Below, in pieces: positions 1 through 5,607 of a stretch of DNA of 5,607 bases (position 1 is its first letter; every line of letters starts with the position of its first letter). A model generated the notes under the pieces. It searched no databases. It was given only the letters and a program-made list of their open reading frames with translations, and was not told the origin of the DNA. Source of the DNA: an uncultured Anaerovibrio sp. (lineage in GTDB: Bacteria; Bacillota; Negativicutes; Selenomonadales; Selenomonadaceae); assembly GCA_900768695.1 (NCBI GenBank), contig CAAGDY010000404.1, positions 1 through 5,607 of the forward strand. The letters run 5' to 3'. The position numbers and the translations under genes were made by a program.

Positions 1-19
1 TATAGGACAATAGCTAAGA

Positions 20-49
20 TGAACATTACAACATCAATTCTATCATAAT
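20..49 (+). promoter_or_regulatory. weak sigma70-like promoter candidate
   Basis: TGAACA (20-25, four of six matches to TTGACA), an 18-base spacer, and CATAAT (44-49, five of six matches to TATAAT). Transcription would begin near 56, so the 63-83 stem-loop would lie at the 5' end of the leader. A second option, TTGAAA at 82-87 with TAAAAC at 105-110, is no better. In AT-rich DNA such matches are common by chance, so support is low. Confidence 0.22.
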
Positions 50-62
50 GAACGGGAAAAAT

Positions 63-83
63 AAAGGGGTGCGAGTCCCCTTT
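63..83. repeat. perfect 7-bp stem-loop upstream of the initiator gene
   Basis: AAAGGGG (63-69) pairs fully with CCCCTTT (77-83) around the 7-base loop TGCGAGT. No T-tract follows on the + strand (TTTGAAAC), so it is a poor rho-independent terminator. The loop resembles a tRNA T-loop, but no acceptor or anticodon arm is present nearby. Possible roles are a leader structure, an operator, or a binding hairpin of a rolling-circle origin. The pairing is seen directly; the role is not known. Confidence 0.55.
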
Positions 84-127
84 GAAACTGGATAAAGTGA
101 TTAATAAAACGCATACTATTGACTGAC

Positions 128-133
128 AGGGGA
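128..133 (+). promoter_or_regulatory. ribosome binding site fixing the initiator start at 140
   Basis: AGGGGA ends six bases before ATG 140. The longer reading from TTG 119 would place this site inside the coding region and has no comparable site upstream. ATG 149 would be too far away (15 bases). ATG 140 is therefore the best start. Confidence 0.7.
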
Positions 134-139
134 ACAAAT

Positions 140-991
140 ATGGCGTATATGAAAAAAGTTACAAGGACGGCAGACAGCAGAATAATAGTTCTAGAGAAAT
201 ATTACAGCTGGAAGGTGAGGCCAACCAGCTGTGCTCTGAAAGAAAAAAGGGCAGCCCGCAGAAAAGAGAGCCCGGAAGCGATGAAAGAAAACAACAGGCG
301 CCTGCTGATAGAGTCTGCCGCCTTGAAGATAGCCAACAATTTCCGAGAGGGTGACTACTACGTTACCTTCACCTATGACTCTGCCAGCCTCCCTGCCACC
401 GATGAAAAGCAGAACAGGGTGAGAAAAGACATCCGCAACACCATAACCAAGCTGAAAAGACGGTTTGAAAAAGCAGGGCTGAAATTCAAATACGTTGCCA
501 TTCCTGAGAACCTTTCCCCTGACACCAAAGGCCGTGCTCACTTCCACATCCTCATCCCTGCTATGCCTGACCTGCCCACTAACAAGTCTCGGGAAAACTT
601 TTTCAGCAGCCTCTGGGGCAAGGGGAACGTTTACTGCAAGGAGTACGGAGGCACTGCCGAGGATGCTTTCCGCCTTGCCTCGTACTTCAAGAAGCAGAAG
701 AAGGAGGACAGCGGAGCCCGAATCCTGATGAGCCACAACATGGCAAAGCCTGTGGAGAAAAAGCAGGAGATACGCTTTGCCGAATGCTACAGCCTGGACA
801 TAAACGTGCCAGCTGGCTATGAAGTGGTAAGCGAGGTCAGCTACCAGTGCTATACCCGCGATGGCTTCCCCTGCCAGCATGTAGTTCTCCAAAAGTCTGC
901 CTCCATAACTGCAACCAAACGTCGCAGATATTCTGTCCCTTACGGCCAGTACATCCACCCATCACCTGATGCAGGGAGGAAACGGCAATGA
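140..991 (+). CDS. HUH rolling-circle replication initiator-like protein
   Basis: A 283-residue protein, probably a single-tyrosine HUH endonuclease of the kind that starts rolling-circle replication in microviruses, inoviruses and small plasmids. Three motifs appear in the expected order. Motif I is YYVTFTYD (73-80). Motif II is the metal-binding HUH motif in GRAHFHILI (131-139; His134 and His136). Motif III is YFKK (182-185), with Tyr182 as the likely nicking residue and Lys185 three positions on. The segment ILMSHNMAKP (195-204) resembles the conserved S-x-N-x-x-x-P stretch after motif III in ssDNA-phage Rep proteins. The N-terminus and the extreme C-terminus (RKRQ) are basic. There is no helicase domain, so a host or phage helicase would be needed. 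The stop codon overlaps the next ATG (ATGA), indicating translational coupling. A transposase or relaxase is less likely, since no such flanks or extra domains are seen. The general call is firm; the role in the phage life cycle is inferred. Confidence 0.8.
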   Translation: MAYMKKVTRTADSRIIVLEKYYSWKVRPTSCALKEKRAARRKESPEAMKENNRRLLIESAALKIANNFREGDYYVTFTYDSASLPATDEKQNRVRKDIRNTITKLKRRFEKAGLKFKYVAIPENLSPDTKGRAHFHILIPAMPDLPTNKSRENFFSSLWGKGNVYCKEYGGTAEDAFRLASYFKKQKKEDSGARILMSHNMAKPVEKKQEIRFAECYSLDINVPAGYEVVSEVSYQCYTRDGFPCQHVVLQKSASITATKRRRYSVPYGQYIHPSPDAGRKRQ

Positions 992-1281
992 GCAAGACAG
1001 AAGAACCAATCCACGCCTATAACATTTGCGCCCTTATCCTTGCCATACTGTACCCGCGCCCCCTGTCTGCCGAGGAAGCGTTTGCCAAGATGGAAAACCC
1101 GGGCAAGGATTTAAGAACCAGGACCGCAGATATAGAGATGCTCCATGCCGCTGGCTGCAACTGGAAAGAAATTTCTGAACTGCTGGGTGTGGCAAACCCC
1201 CAGTCTACAATCATCAAGGCACGAAAATACCGGGAACGAAACCAGAAAAAAGACCATCACTGGCAAAAACGACACCAGTGA
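988..1281 (+). CDS. small helix-turn-helix DNA-binding protein
   Basis: A 97-residue protein starting inside the stop of the initiator gene (ATG 988-990, TGA 989-991), with GGGAGGA at 974-980 as its ribosome binding site. Residues 47-80 look like a homeodomain-like helix-turn-helix: a first helix around IEMLHAAG, then WKEISELLGV as the helix before the turn, then NPQSTIIKARKYRER as the recognition helix. The tail (KKDHHWQKRHQ) is strongly basic, which suits nucleic acid contact. The N-terminal part (10-35) is hydrophobic and may serve dimerisation. I do not recognise a named family. From context it could control the initiator operon, help the initiator bind its origin, or be an accessory terminase-like subunit. 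Only the DNA-binding fold is supported by the sequence. Confidence 0.65.
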   Translation: MSKTEEPIHAYNICALILAILYPRPLSAEEAFAKMENPGKDLRTRTADIEMLHAAGCNWKEISELLGVANPQSTIIKARKYRERNQKKDHHWQKRHQ

Positions 1282-1309
1282 CGGATTTTCTGTGCATAAA
1301 AAAATAGCC

Positions 1310-1350
1310 AAAAAAGCCCCCTGTGGTAAAGTATTAACAGGGGGTATTTT
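1310..1350. terminator. probable intrinsic terminator, with the better T-tract on the - strand
   Basis: CCCCCTGT (1317-1324) pairs perfectly with ACAGGGGG (1337-1344). Inside, TAA (1327-1329) can pair with TTA (1334-1336), leaving a two-G bulge and an AGTA loop. On the + strand the stem is followed only by TATTTT, a moderate tract. On the - strand it is followed by GCTTTTTTGG and then a second run of seven T. The hairpin is therefore best formed for stopping leftward transcripts, while it may partly terminate or attenuate rightward ones coming from the initiator operon. Confidence 0.6.
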
Positions 1351-1428
1351 CAGTGCAGAAATTTTACACATAAGAACCGGCGAAAAACTGCCCGGGCTGC
1401 AATCCGCTCAACCCCAGCAAAATCAAGG

Positions 1429-1439
1429 AAGGAGGTGAT
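1429..1439 (+). promoter_or_regulatory. full-length Shine-Dalgarno site of the small terminase gene
   Basis: AAGGAGGTGAT is an 11-base perfect complement to the 3' end of bacterial 16S rRNA. Its AGGAGG core (1430-1435) ends ten bases before ATG 1446. An out-of-frame ATG at 1438 lies inside the site and is unlikely to be used. This points to strong translation at the first gene of the packaging unit. Confidence 0.8.
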
Positions 1440-1445
1440 GCCAGC

Positions 1446-1877
1446 ATGGCGAAAAAACTTTACAGATTTGTTCCTGAACGGAAGAAAAACGTATTTCTTA
1501 ATAATCTTATAGACGCAGGCGGCAACATCGGCAAGGCTGCTTCTAAGTCTGGCATCACCCGGCAGACACACTACAACTGGCTCCATGAAGATGCCTACTA
1601 CGCATCCGTCTACAACGACAAAATCAAGCCCATGTGTGTATCTGTCCTTGAGGACGAAGCCCAGCGGCGCGCCATGGGCTATGAGGAAGACGTCTACTAC
1701 AAGGGCGAAAAGGTAGGTACTGTAACCAAGTATTCAGACAAGCTGATGGAGGTGCTACTGAAAGCCAATGCTCCTGAGAAATATCGTGAACGCGTTGAGA
1801 ACAAAATCACCAGTGACGAGCCTGCTTCATTCGGCTGGGATACTGGAGATGCTGGAATGGAGGGTGATGAGCCTTGA
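1446..1877 (+). CDS. terS: terminase small subunit
   Basis: A 143-residue protein, typical in size for phage small terminases, which bind the packaging start site as a ring and deliver phage DNA to the large subunit. A helix-turn-helix lies at about 25-46 (GGNIGKAASKSGITRQTHYNWL). The C-terminal segment YSDKLMEVLLKANAPEKYRER (96-116) matches the S-D-x-L-(x)n-LLKA-x-x-PEKYR-x-R signature common in these proteins and is probably the ring-forming or large-subunit-contact region. The last 25 residues are acidic. The gene directly precedes and overlaps the large subunit gene by four bases (TTGA), the usual arrangement. The start is set by a perfect ribosome binding site. Confidence 0.85.
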   Translation: MAKKLYRFVPERKKNVFLNNLIDAGGNIGKAASKSGITRQTHYNWLHEDAYYASVYNDKIKPMCVSVLEDEAQRRAMGYEEDVYYKGEKVGTVTKYSDKLMEVLLKANAPEKYRERVENKITSDEPASFGWDTGDAGMEGDEP

Positions 1878-3211
1878 AGAAAATAACCATACCCTACACT
1901 CCGAGAAGTTACGCCCTGAACCATATCCATCCAAACCTTGAGTCTCACCAGTACGCGGTTATCGTCTGCCACCGCCGTTTCGGCAAGACGGTGCTTGCCA
2001 TAAACCACATGATAAAGCAGGCAATCATCTGCAAGAAGCAGATGCCAAGATATGCCTACATAGCCCCTTTCAAAAGCCAGGCAAAAGAGGTGGCGTGGAG
2101 CTATTTGAAATACTATACCCACGTTATCCCGAATATCATCGTCAACGAAACGGAGCTTTACGTGGAGCTACCCACCAAGCACTCCGGCATGACCGGGGCG
2201 CGAATCTACATACGTGGTGCGGATAAGCCTGACAGCCTCCGCGGCATGTACTATGACGGCGTTCTCCTTGACGAGTATGCCCAGATAAAACCGACTCTCT
2301 GGGATGAGGTAATATCCCCGGCACTTCTTGACCGTAACGGCTGGGCGGTGTTCATCGGCACCCCCAAGGGGCAGAACCAGTTCTACGACAAGTGGCTTGA
2401 TGCCCAGCGTAAGGATAACTGGTATACCTGCATGGTGCGCTGGGACGAATCCGGGCTCTTTGCCGAGGGCGGTGAGTACGGCCCTGGCAGGATAGAGAGC
2501 ATACGGCAGGAAATGTCTGCTGAGGCATTCCGTCAGGAGATGGAGTGCGACTTCACGGCATCCGCTTTCAATGTCCTGATAAAAATCGATGACGTTACCA
2601 AATCAGCATCGAGAACCTACAAGGCCGAGGATATAAGCATGGCACCCAAAATCCTTGGCGTTGATGTTGCCCGCTTCGGGAATGACAGGTGTGTTATTTT
2701 CCGCAGGCAGGGGCTTGTGGCATTTGAGCCGAAAATCTACAGTGACATAGACAACATGACCTTTGCCGCCCATCTCATGCACGAGATAGACAGCTGGAAT
2801 CCTGATGCCGTATTCGTGGATGCAGGCCGTGGCGAGGGCGTGATAGACAGGTGCCGCCAGATGGGCTATGACATAACCGAGGTAAACTTTGGCGCAAAGT
2901 CCATCTACCCGGAAAAATACGTCAACAAGCGCGTGGAGATGTGGGATGCAGTTGCCGCCTGGATAAAAGAGGGTGGTGCCATACCGCAGAACCCGGAGCT
3001 TAAAAGCGAATTAACCTTCCCGGAGTACAGCTTCGACAGCGCAAACCGCATGAAGCTGATGAGCAAGGAGGAAATCAAGGAGCTTACCGGCAAATCGCCG
3101 GATATAGCAGATTCATTGGCATTGACTTTCGCGCATCCTGTCCGCCCTAAGGGCTTTGGGCGTGGCAGCGGGCGCGCAAGATGCAATACAGATTATGATT
3201 TATTTGACTGA
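1874..3211 (+). CDS. terL: terminase large subunit (packaging ATPase and nuclease)
   Basis: A 445-residue DNA packaging motor with both expected domains. ATPase part: Walker A-like CHRRFGKT (32-39, Lys38), Walker B VLLDE (130-134, Asp133 with catalytic Glu134) and coupling motif GTP (162-164). RNase H-like nuclease part: Asp264 in LGVDVARFG, Asp316 in VFVDAGRG and Asp413 in DIADSLAL, the three metal-binding acidic residues. It translocates DNA through the portal and cuts it. The start is TTG 1874, which overlaps the small subunit stop; GGAGG at 1859-1863 lies ten bases upstream, and no in-frame ATG occurs before Walker A. The C-terminus (FGRGSGRARCNTDYDLFD) is a flexible tail that may dock on the portal. 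No key residue is missing, so the protein looks functional. Confidence 0.95.
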   Translation: MKKITIPYTPRSYALNHIHPNLESHQYAVIVCHRRFGKTVLAINHMIKQAIICKKQMPRYAYIAPFKSQAKEVAWSYLKYYTHVIPNIIVNETELYVELPTKHSGMTGARIYIRGADKPDSLRGMYYDGVLLDEYAQIKPTLWDEVISPALLDRNGWAVFIGTPKGQNQFYDKWLDAQRKDNWYTCMVRWDESGLFAEGGEYGPGRIESIRQEMSAEAFRQEMECDFTASAFNVLIKIDDVTKSASRTYKAEDISMAPKILGVDVARFGNDRCVIFRRQGLVAFEPKIYSDIDNMTFAAHLMHEIDSWNPDAVFVDAGRGEGVIDRCRQMGYDITEVNFGAKSIYPEKYVNKRVEMWDAVAAWIKEGGAIPQNPELKSELTFPEYSFDSANRMKLMSKEEIKELTGKSPDIADSLALTFAHPVRPKGFGRGSGRARCNTDYDLFD

Positions 3212-3229
3212 CAAAGGAGGCGCATCTAT

Positions 3230-3457
3230 ATGTGTTCAGGAGGCGGCAGTTCCGCTCCAGCAAAAGTGGATCCAACCCCGGTACAGGTAACCAGTGCCAA
3301 TACAGGCGCAGACCAGGCGGAGGCTATCGCAAAGAACAAGCAGAGGAAGCGTGTCAAGACCAACGTGTCTAATGACCGTGGCACCCTGCTGGGCGGCAGC
3401 AGTGATGCCGCAAGCGGCATCTCGAGCATTGTAAGCAATTTAGGCGGTGTTAAGTAA
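3230..3457 (+). CDS. small Gly/Ser-rich virion-associated protein, gp6.7-like
   Basis: A 75-residue protein behind a strong site (AAAGGAGG, 3213-3220) nine bases before the ATG. It begins Met-Cys followed by a Gly/Ser/Pro-rich stretch, has a basic patch KQRKRVKTNV (37-46), then SNDRGTLLGG (47-56) and a Gly/Ser/Ala-rich end. There is no signal peptide, so Cys2 is not a lipoprotein cysteine. Many podoviruses have a small disordered protein of this kind (Met-Cys start, basic patch, G-T-x-L-x-G or similar motif) just before the portal gene. T7 gp6.7, a minor virion protein, shares the Met-Cys start and the location. Homology to gp6.7 is inferred from these features and not from clear alignment. 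The stop overlaps the portal start by one base (TAATG). Confidence 0.7.
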   Translation: MCSGGGSSAPAKVDPTPVQVTSANTGADQAEAIAKNKQRKRVKTNVSNDRGTLLGGSSDAASGISSIVSNLGGVK

Positions 3458-5214
3458 TGCAGGACATTGAAGCAAATCAGAGAGCTCCTGCCACATCCTT
3501 TGTGACAACATCGGATATGGCACTGAAGCTTCAGCTCGACAAGAAGAAATACAAGTCCAAGGTACGCCAGATGGAGGAAAACCGTCAGGACTACCTGAAA
3601 CGCTGGAAGGCAATCAGGGACTACCAGCTCCCATACATCGGCTGCTTTGATGACACTGCCGATACCACGGACTACGCCAGGCGGCGCGATACCAACATCT
3701 ACCACTCCGTGGCATGGCAGGCAAACCAGTCCTTTGCAGCCGGCGTAATGTCAGGCCTCACCCCGCCGTCCCGGCAGTGGTTCCGCCTGATATGGTCCAA
3801 CGATACCATGAAGAATCACCCCGAGGCTGGCGAGCTTTTGGATAAGCGCATGAACATCCTGCAGGACGTCCTGCTGAAGTCTAACTTCTACAACGCTATC
3901 CATTCGGCCTATCTGGAGCTGGCCTTCGGGCAGGCTCCTCTTGCCATATTCCAGGATGCTGACACGGGCGTGCACTTCGTGCCGTTCACTGTCGGCACCT
4001 ACATGATGGAGAACGGCCCTGACGGCATCGTGGACACCTTCTGCACCAAGTATGAGATGACTGCCCGTCAGCTGGCAGACAAGTTCGGCGCAGACAGGCT
4101 GCCATCGTCCATCCGGGCGGAGCTGGAAAACGGCGGTGTGAAGACCAAGCACAAGCTGTGGTGGCTGGTGGAGCCTAACCGATTCCACGACCGCAACAAG
4201 GAGGTCATGGACAAGTACCACATGAAGTATCTGTCCCTGTACTGGCTTGAGGAAGGCGAGAAAGACTTTCTCGACATTGGCGGCTTCCAGGAGTGGCCTA
4301 TCCCGGTTGCCCGTTATCTCGTGACAGGCAACGAGACTTATGGCAAGGGCCCGGGCTGGTTTGCCGAGGGTGACAGCAAGGGACTCCAGAAGCTGGAAAA
4401 AGACGACATTATAGCCGTAGAGCTTGGCATCAAGCCGCCTATGGCAGCCTCTGCCACTACTGCCAAGCAGGGCATCAACCTTACTCCCGGCAGCTATACG
4501 GTGGTGGAGCGCAATGAGCCTGTGACACCGCTCTTTAACGTGAATGTCAATCTCCAGCATTTGCAGGAAAAAATTCTTGACCTGCAGGACCGCATCAAGA
4601 GGGCGTACAGTGCCGACCTTTTCATGATGCTTGAACGCCTTGAGGACAAGAACATGACAGCCCAGGAGGTATTGCAGAGGAAGCAGGAACAGCTTCAGCA
4701 GCTTGGCCCTGTAGTACAGCGCCTTCAGTTTGAATTTCTCAGGAAAATTATTGAGCGCGTGTACAACATCCTCGACCGGGCAGGCATCCTGCCACAGCCT
4801 GAGGATGCGGAGCTTGCCTTGGCCCTCAGTCAGGAGGAAGTGACGATTGAGTATATTTCCCCGCTGGCACAGGCACAGAAGATGGCTGGCATGACCAACA
4901 TTGAGCAGGCTATAGCCTTTACCGGGCAGCTGGCACAGTTTGACCAGAGCGTGCTTGACAAGATAGATTTTGCAAAGACCATTGACAGCTACTTTGATAT
5001 GGTTGGAGCTCCTGCCAGCATCAAGCGCACTGAGGAAGAATACGAGGCTATCCAGCAGCAGAAAGCCCAGGCTATGGCTGAGGCAAAACAGCAGGAGCAG
5101 ATGGCGCAGGCCGTCCAGATGGCAGCACCTGCTGCCCAGGCGGCAAAGAATATCACGGAGGCTGCTAATGACGGCAACCCTGCCCTGCAGGAGTGGCTGG
5201 GCGGCATGATGTAG
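3457..5214 (+). CDS. portal (head-to-tail connector) protein, T7 gp8-like
   Basis: A 585-residue protein of the podovirus head-tail connector family, which forms a twelve-subunit ring at one capsid vertex as the DNA entry channel and tail attachment site. Conserved stretches are FAAGVMSGLTPPSRQWFRL (93-111), RYLVTGNETYGKGPGW (286-301) and the stem and wing region with MTAQEVLQRK (400-409) and LGPVVQRLQFEFL (416-428), followed by RVYNILDRAGILP. Residues 523-565 are rich in Gln, Ala and Glu and probably form a coiled coil or helical barrel. The length is normal for the family. ATG 3457 overlaps the preceding stop (TAATG), with AGGCGG at 3442-3447 nine bases upstream. Met21 (3517) is an alternative start that would remove a low-complexity leader. 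It follows the terminase genes, as is usual. Confidence 0.93.
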   Translation: MQDIEANQRAPATSFVTTSDMALKLQLDKKKYKSKVRQMEENRQDYLKRWKAIRDYQLPYIGCFDDTADTTDYARRRDTNIYHSVAWQANQSFAAGVMSGLTPPSRQWFRLIWSNDTMKNHPEAGELLDKRMNILQDVLLKSNFYNAIHSAYLELAFGQAPLAIFQDADTGVHFVPFTVGTYMMENGPDGIVDTFCTKYEMTARQLADKFGADRLPSSIRAELENGGVKTKHKLWWLVEPNRFHDRNKEVMDKYHMKYLSLYWLEEGEKDFLDIGGFQEWPIPVARYLVTGNETYGKGPGWFAEGDSKGLQKLEKDDIIAVELGIKPPMAASATTAKQGINLTPGSYTVVERNEPVTPLFNVNVNLQHLQEKILDLQDRIKRAYSADLFMMLERLEDKNMTAQEVLQRKQEQLQQLGPVVQRLQFEFLRKIIERVYNILDRAGILPQPEDAELALALSQEEVTIEYISPLAQAQKMAGMTNIEQAIAFTGQLAQFDQSVLDKIDFAKTIDSYFDMVGAPASIKRTEEEYEAIQQQKAQAMAEAKQQEQMAQAVQMAAPAAQAAKNITEAANDGNPALQEWLGGMM

Positions 5215-5224
5215 GAGGCGTGTT

Positions 5225-5593
5225 ATGGAATATGCAGAAATGAATCAGGAGATAGGGCGTGTGGTATCTGAGAACATACTCGCAAGGGATAAAGCAGCCC
5301 TTGAATATGTCATGTCCTCCCCTGATGGCAGGTGGTTTGTTTCAAGGCTTCTGAAGAACTGCCATGTGTACTCCGCCCTCGGCCTCATCCGTGCTGATCA
5401 GAGCATGGTGCTGGATGCCAATGCCATGATGGTGCAGGAGGGTGAGAGGCGCGTAGGCCTGATACTCCGCCAGAATATCCTGAACATGCCTGACGGCGTT
5501 AGCCTGATGCACCAGATGGAGAAGGAAGCCCGCGCCCATGATGCCCAGCTGGCAGAGCTCAGGCGGTCGGTAATGGAAAAGTACCGGGAATAG
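5225..5593 (+). CDS. Bbp19-like phage protein
   Basis: A 122-residue protein resembling the Bbp19 family, named after Bordetella phage BPP-1. The family traits seen are SPDGRWFVSRLLKNCHVYS (32-50; usually a D-G-R-x-x-L-x-x-L-L pattern) and the later QEGERRVGLILRQNIL (71-86; E-G-x-R-x-V-G-L followed by a hydrophobic helix). The rest is predicted helical with a charged C-terminus. No catalytic motif or membrane segment is visible. The molecular role is not known to me; the steady position between portal and scaffold or capsid genes suggests head assembly or morphogenesis. AGGAGG (5213-5218) overlaps the portal stop and lies six bases before ATG 5225, so the genes are likely co-translated. Confidence 0.75.
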   Translation: MEYAEMNQEIGRVVSENILARDKAALEYVMSSPDGRWFVSRLLKNCHVYSALGLIRADQSMVLDANAMMVQEGERRVGLILRQNILNMPDGVSLMHQMEKEARAHDAQLAELRRSVMEKYRE

Positions 5594-5602
5594 GAGGTAA
5601 CG

Positions 5603-5607
5603 ATGAA
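5603..5607 (+). CDS. start of the next gene, cut by the window end
   Basis: AGGAGG (5592-5597) overlaps the stop of the Bbp19-like gene and lies five bases before ATG 5603. The spacing matches the other junctions here, so another gene very probably begins, but only the ATG and two further bases are visible. In phages of this layout the gene here is often a scaffold or minor head protein; that is inference only. Confidence 0.6.

Larger units (their letters stand above)
1..139. other. AT-rich non-coding leader upstream of the HUH initiator gene
   Basis: No open frame with a ribosome binding site was found here on either strand. The stretch is clearly more AT-rich than the genes that follow. 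It contains a perfect stem-loop at 63-83, two weak promoter-like hexamer pairs, and short runs at 97-110 and 115-123 that resemble parts of the phiX174 origin. Rolling-circle initiator genes often lie next to, or contain, their own origin. The region is therefore either a promoter and leader for the gene at 140 or a candidate double-strand origin; this role is inferred. The left side is cut by the window edge. Confidence 0.5.
1282..1445. other. 164-base spacer between replication and packaging units
   Basis: The largest non-coding gap inside the gene block. It contains a terminator-like hairpin (1317-1344) and the ribosome binding site of the small terminase. No convincing promoter was found downstream of the hairpin: TTTACA at 1363-1368 has no matching -10. 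It could also hold part of a packaging recognition site, since these often lie in or near the small terminase gene, but nothing in the sequence proves this. Confidence 0.5.

Noticed and set aside
63..83. tRNA T-arm or tRNA 3' fragment marking an attachment site
   Set aside because: The loop TGCGAGT only resembles a T-loop, there is no matching acceptor strand, anticodon arm or CCA end, and no integrase gene is in the window.
119..139. TTG start at 119 extending the Rep protein by seven residues
   Set aside because: The AGGGGA site at 128-133 would be inside the coding sequence; ATG 140 has correct spacing.
191..958. 255-residue open frame on the - strand opposite the Rep gene
   Set aside because: It mirrors the coding frame of a gene with clear HUH motifs, has no recognisable domain, and its reading reflects codon bias of the + strand gene.
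1363..1391. Promoter for the packaging genes with TTTACA as -35
   Set aside because: No acceptable -10 hexamer at 15-19 bases downstream.
1145..1438. 97-residue + strand frame running from the HTH gene through the spacer to the terS ribosome binding site
   Set aside because: It has no good ribosome binding site, starts inside another gene, runs through the terminator-like hairpin and looks compositionally random. It is also not a frameshift extension of the HTH gene, whose own frame ends normally.
119..3213. Ten-base repeat TTGACTGACA at 119-128 and 3204-3213, both just before a ribosome binding site
   Set aside because: About fifteen pairs of identical ten-base words are expected by chance in a window of this length, and the second copy is explained by the end of the terL gene.
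3751..4560. 269-residue open frame on the - strand inside the portal gene
   Set aside because: It lies fully opposite conserved portal motifs, shows no family signature, and is the usual antisense shadow of a long gene.

Overview
The window is part of the genome of a tailed, podovirus-type phage or prophage. All supported genes are on the + strand and tightly packed. They read: HUH replication initiator, small helix-turn-helix (HTH) protein, small terminase, large terminase, small Gly/Ser-rich protein, T7-type portal, Bbp19-like protein, then the first two bases past the ATG of another gene. The strong, nearly perfect Shine-Dalgarno sequences (AGGAGG or AAGGAGGTGAT before most genes) fit a Firmicutes-type host. 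A gut Negativicutes or Clostridia host is a guess from general protein flavour and cannot be shown from the sequence alone.

Region 1-139 is AT-rich and has no supported gene. It holds a perfect 7-bp stem-loop (63-83), weak promoter-like hexamers, and short stretches resembling the phiX174 origin. Region 140-1281 is a two-gene unit: a 283-residue single-tyrosine HUH protein whose stop codon overlaps the start of a 97-residue HTH protein (ATGA). Region 1282-1445 is a 164-base spacer with an 8-bp GC-rich hairpin flanked by A and T tracts, probably a terminator, followed by the very strong ribosome binding site of the small terminase gene.

Region 1446-5593 is the DNA packaging and early head module. 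The small terminase would recognise phage DNA. The large terminase carries a complete ATPase and nuclease motif set and would pump and cut the DNA. The portal would be the dodecameric channel into the capsid. The 75-residue protein before the portal resembles T7 gp6.7 in start, size and position, and the 122-residue protein after it matches the Bbp19 family of Bordetella phage BPP-1. Genes are joined by 1- to 4-base overlaps or gaps under 20 bases, so they are probably co-transcribed and partly translationally coupled.

Most of this is a standard packaging module. The unusual part is the plasmid- or ssDNA-phage-like HUH replication gene directly upstream of the terminase genes of a tailed phage, together with a non-coding leader that could be its origin.
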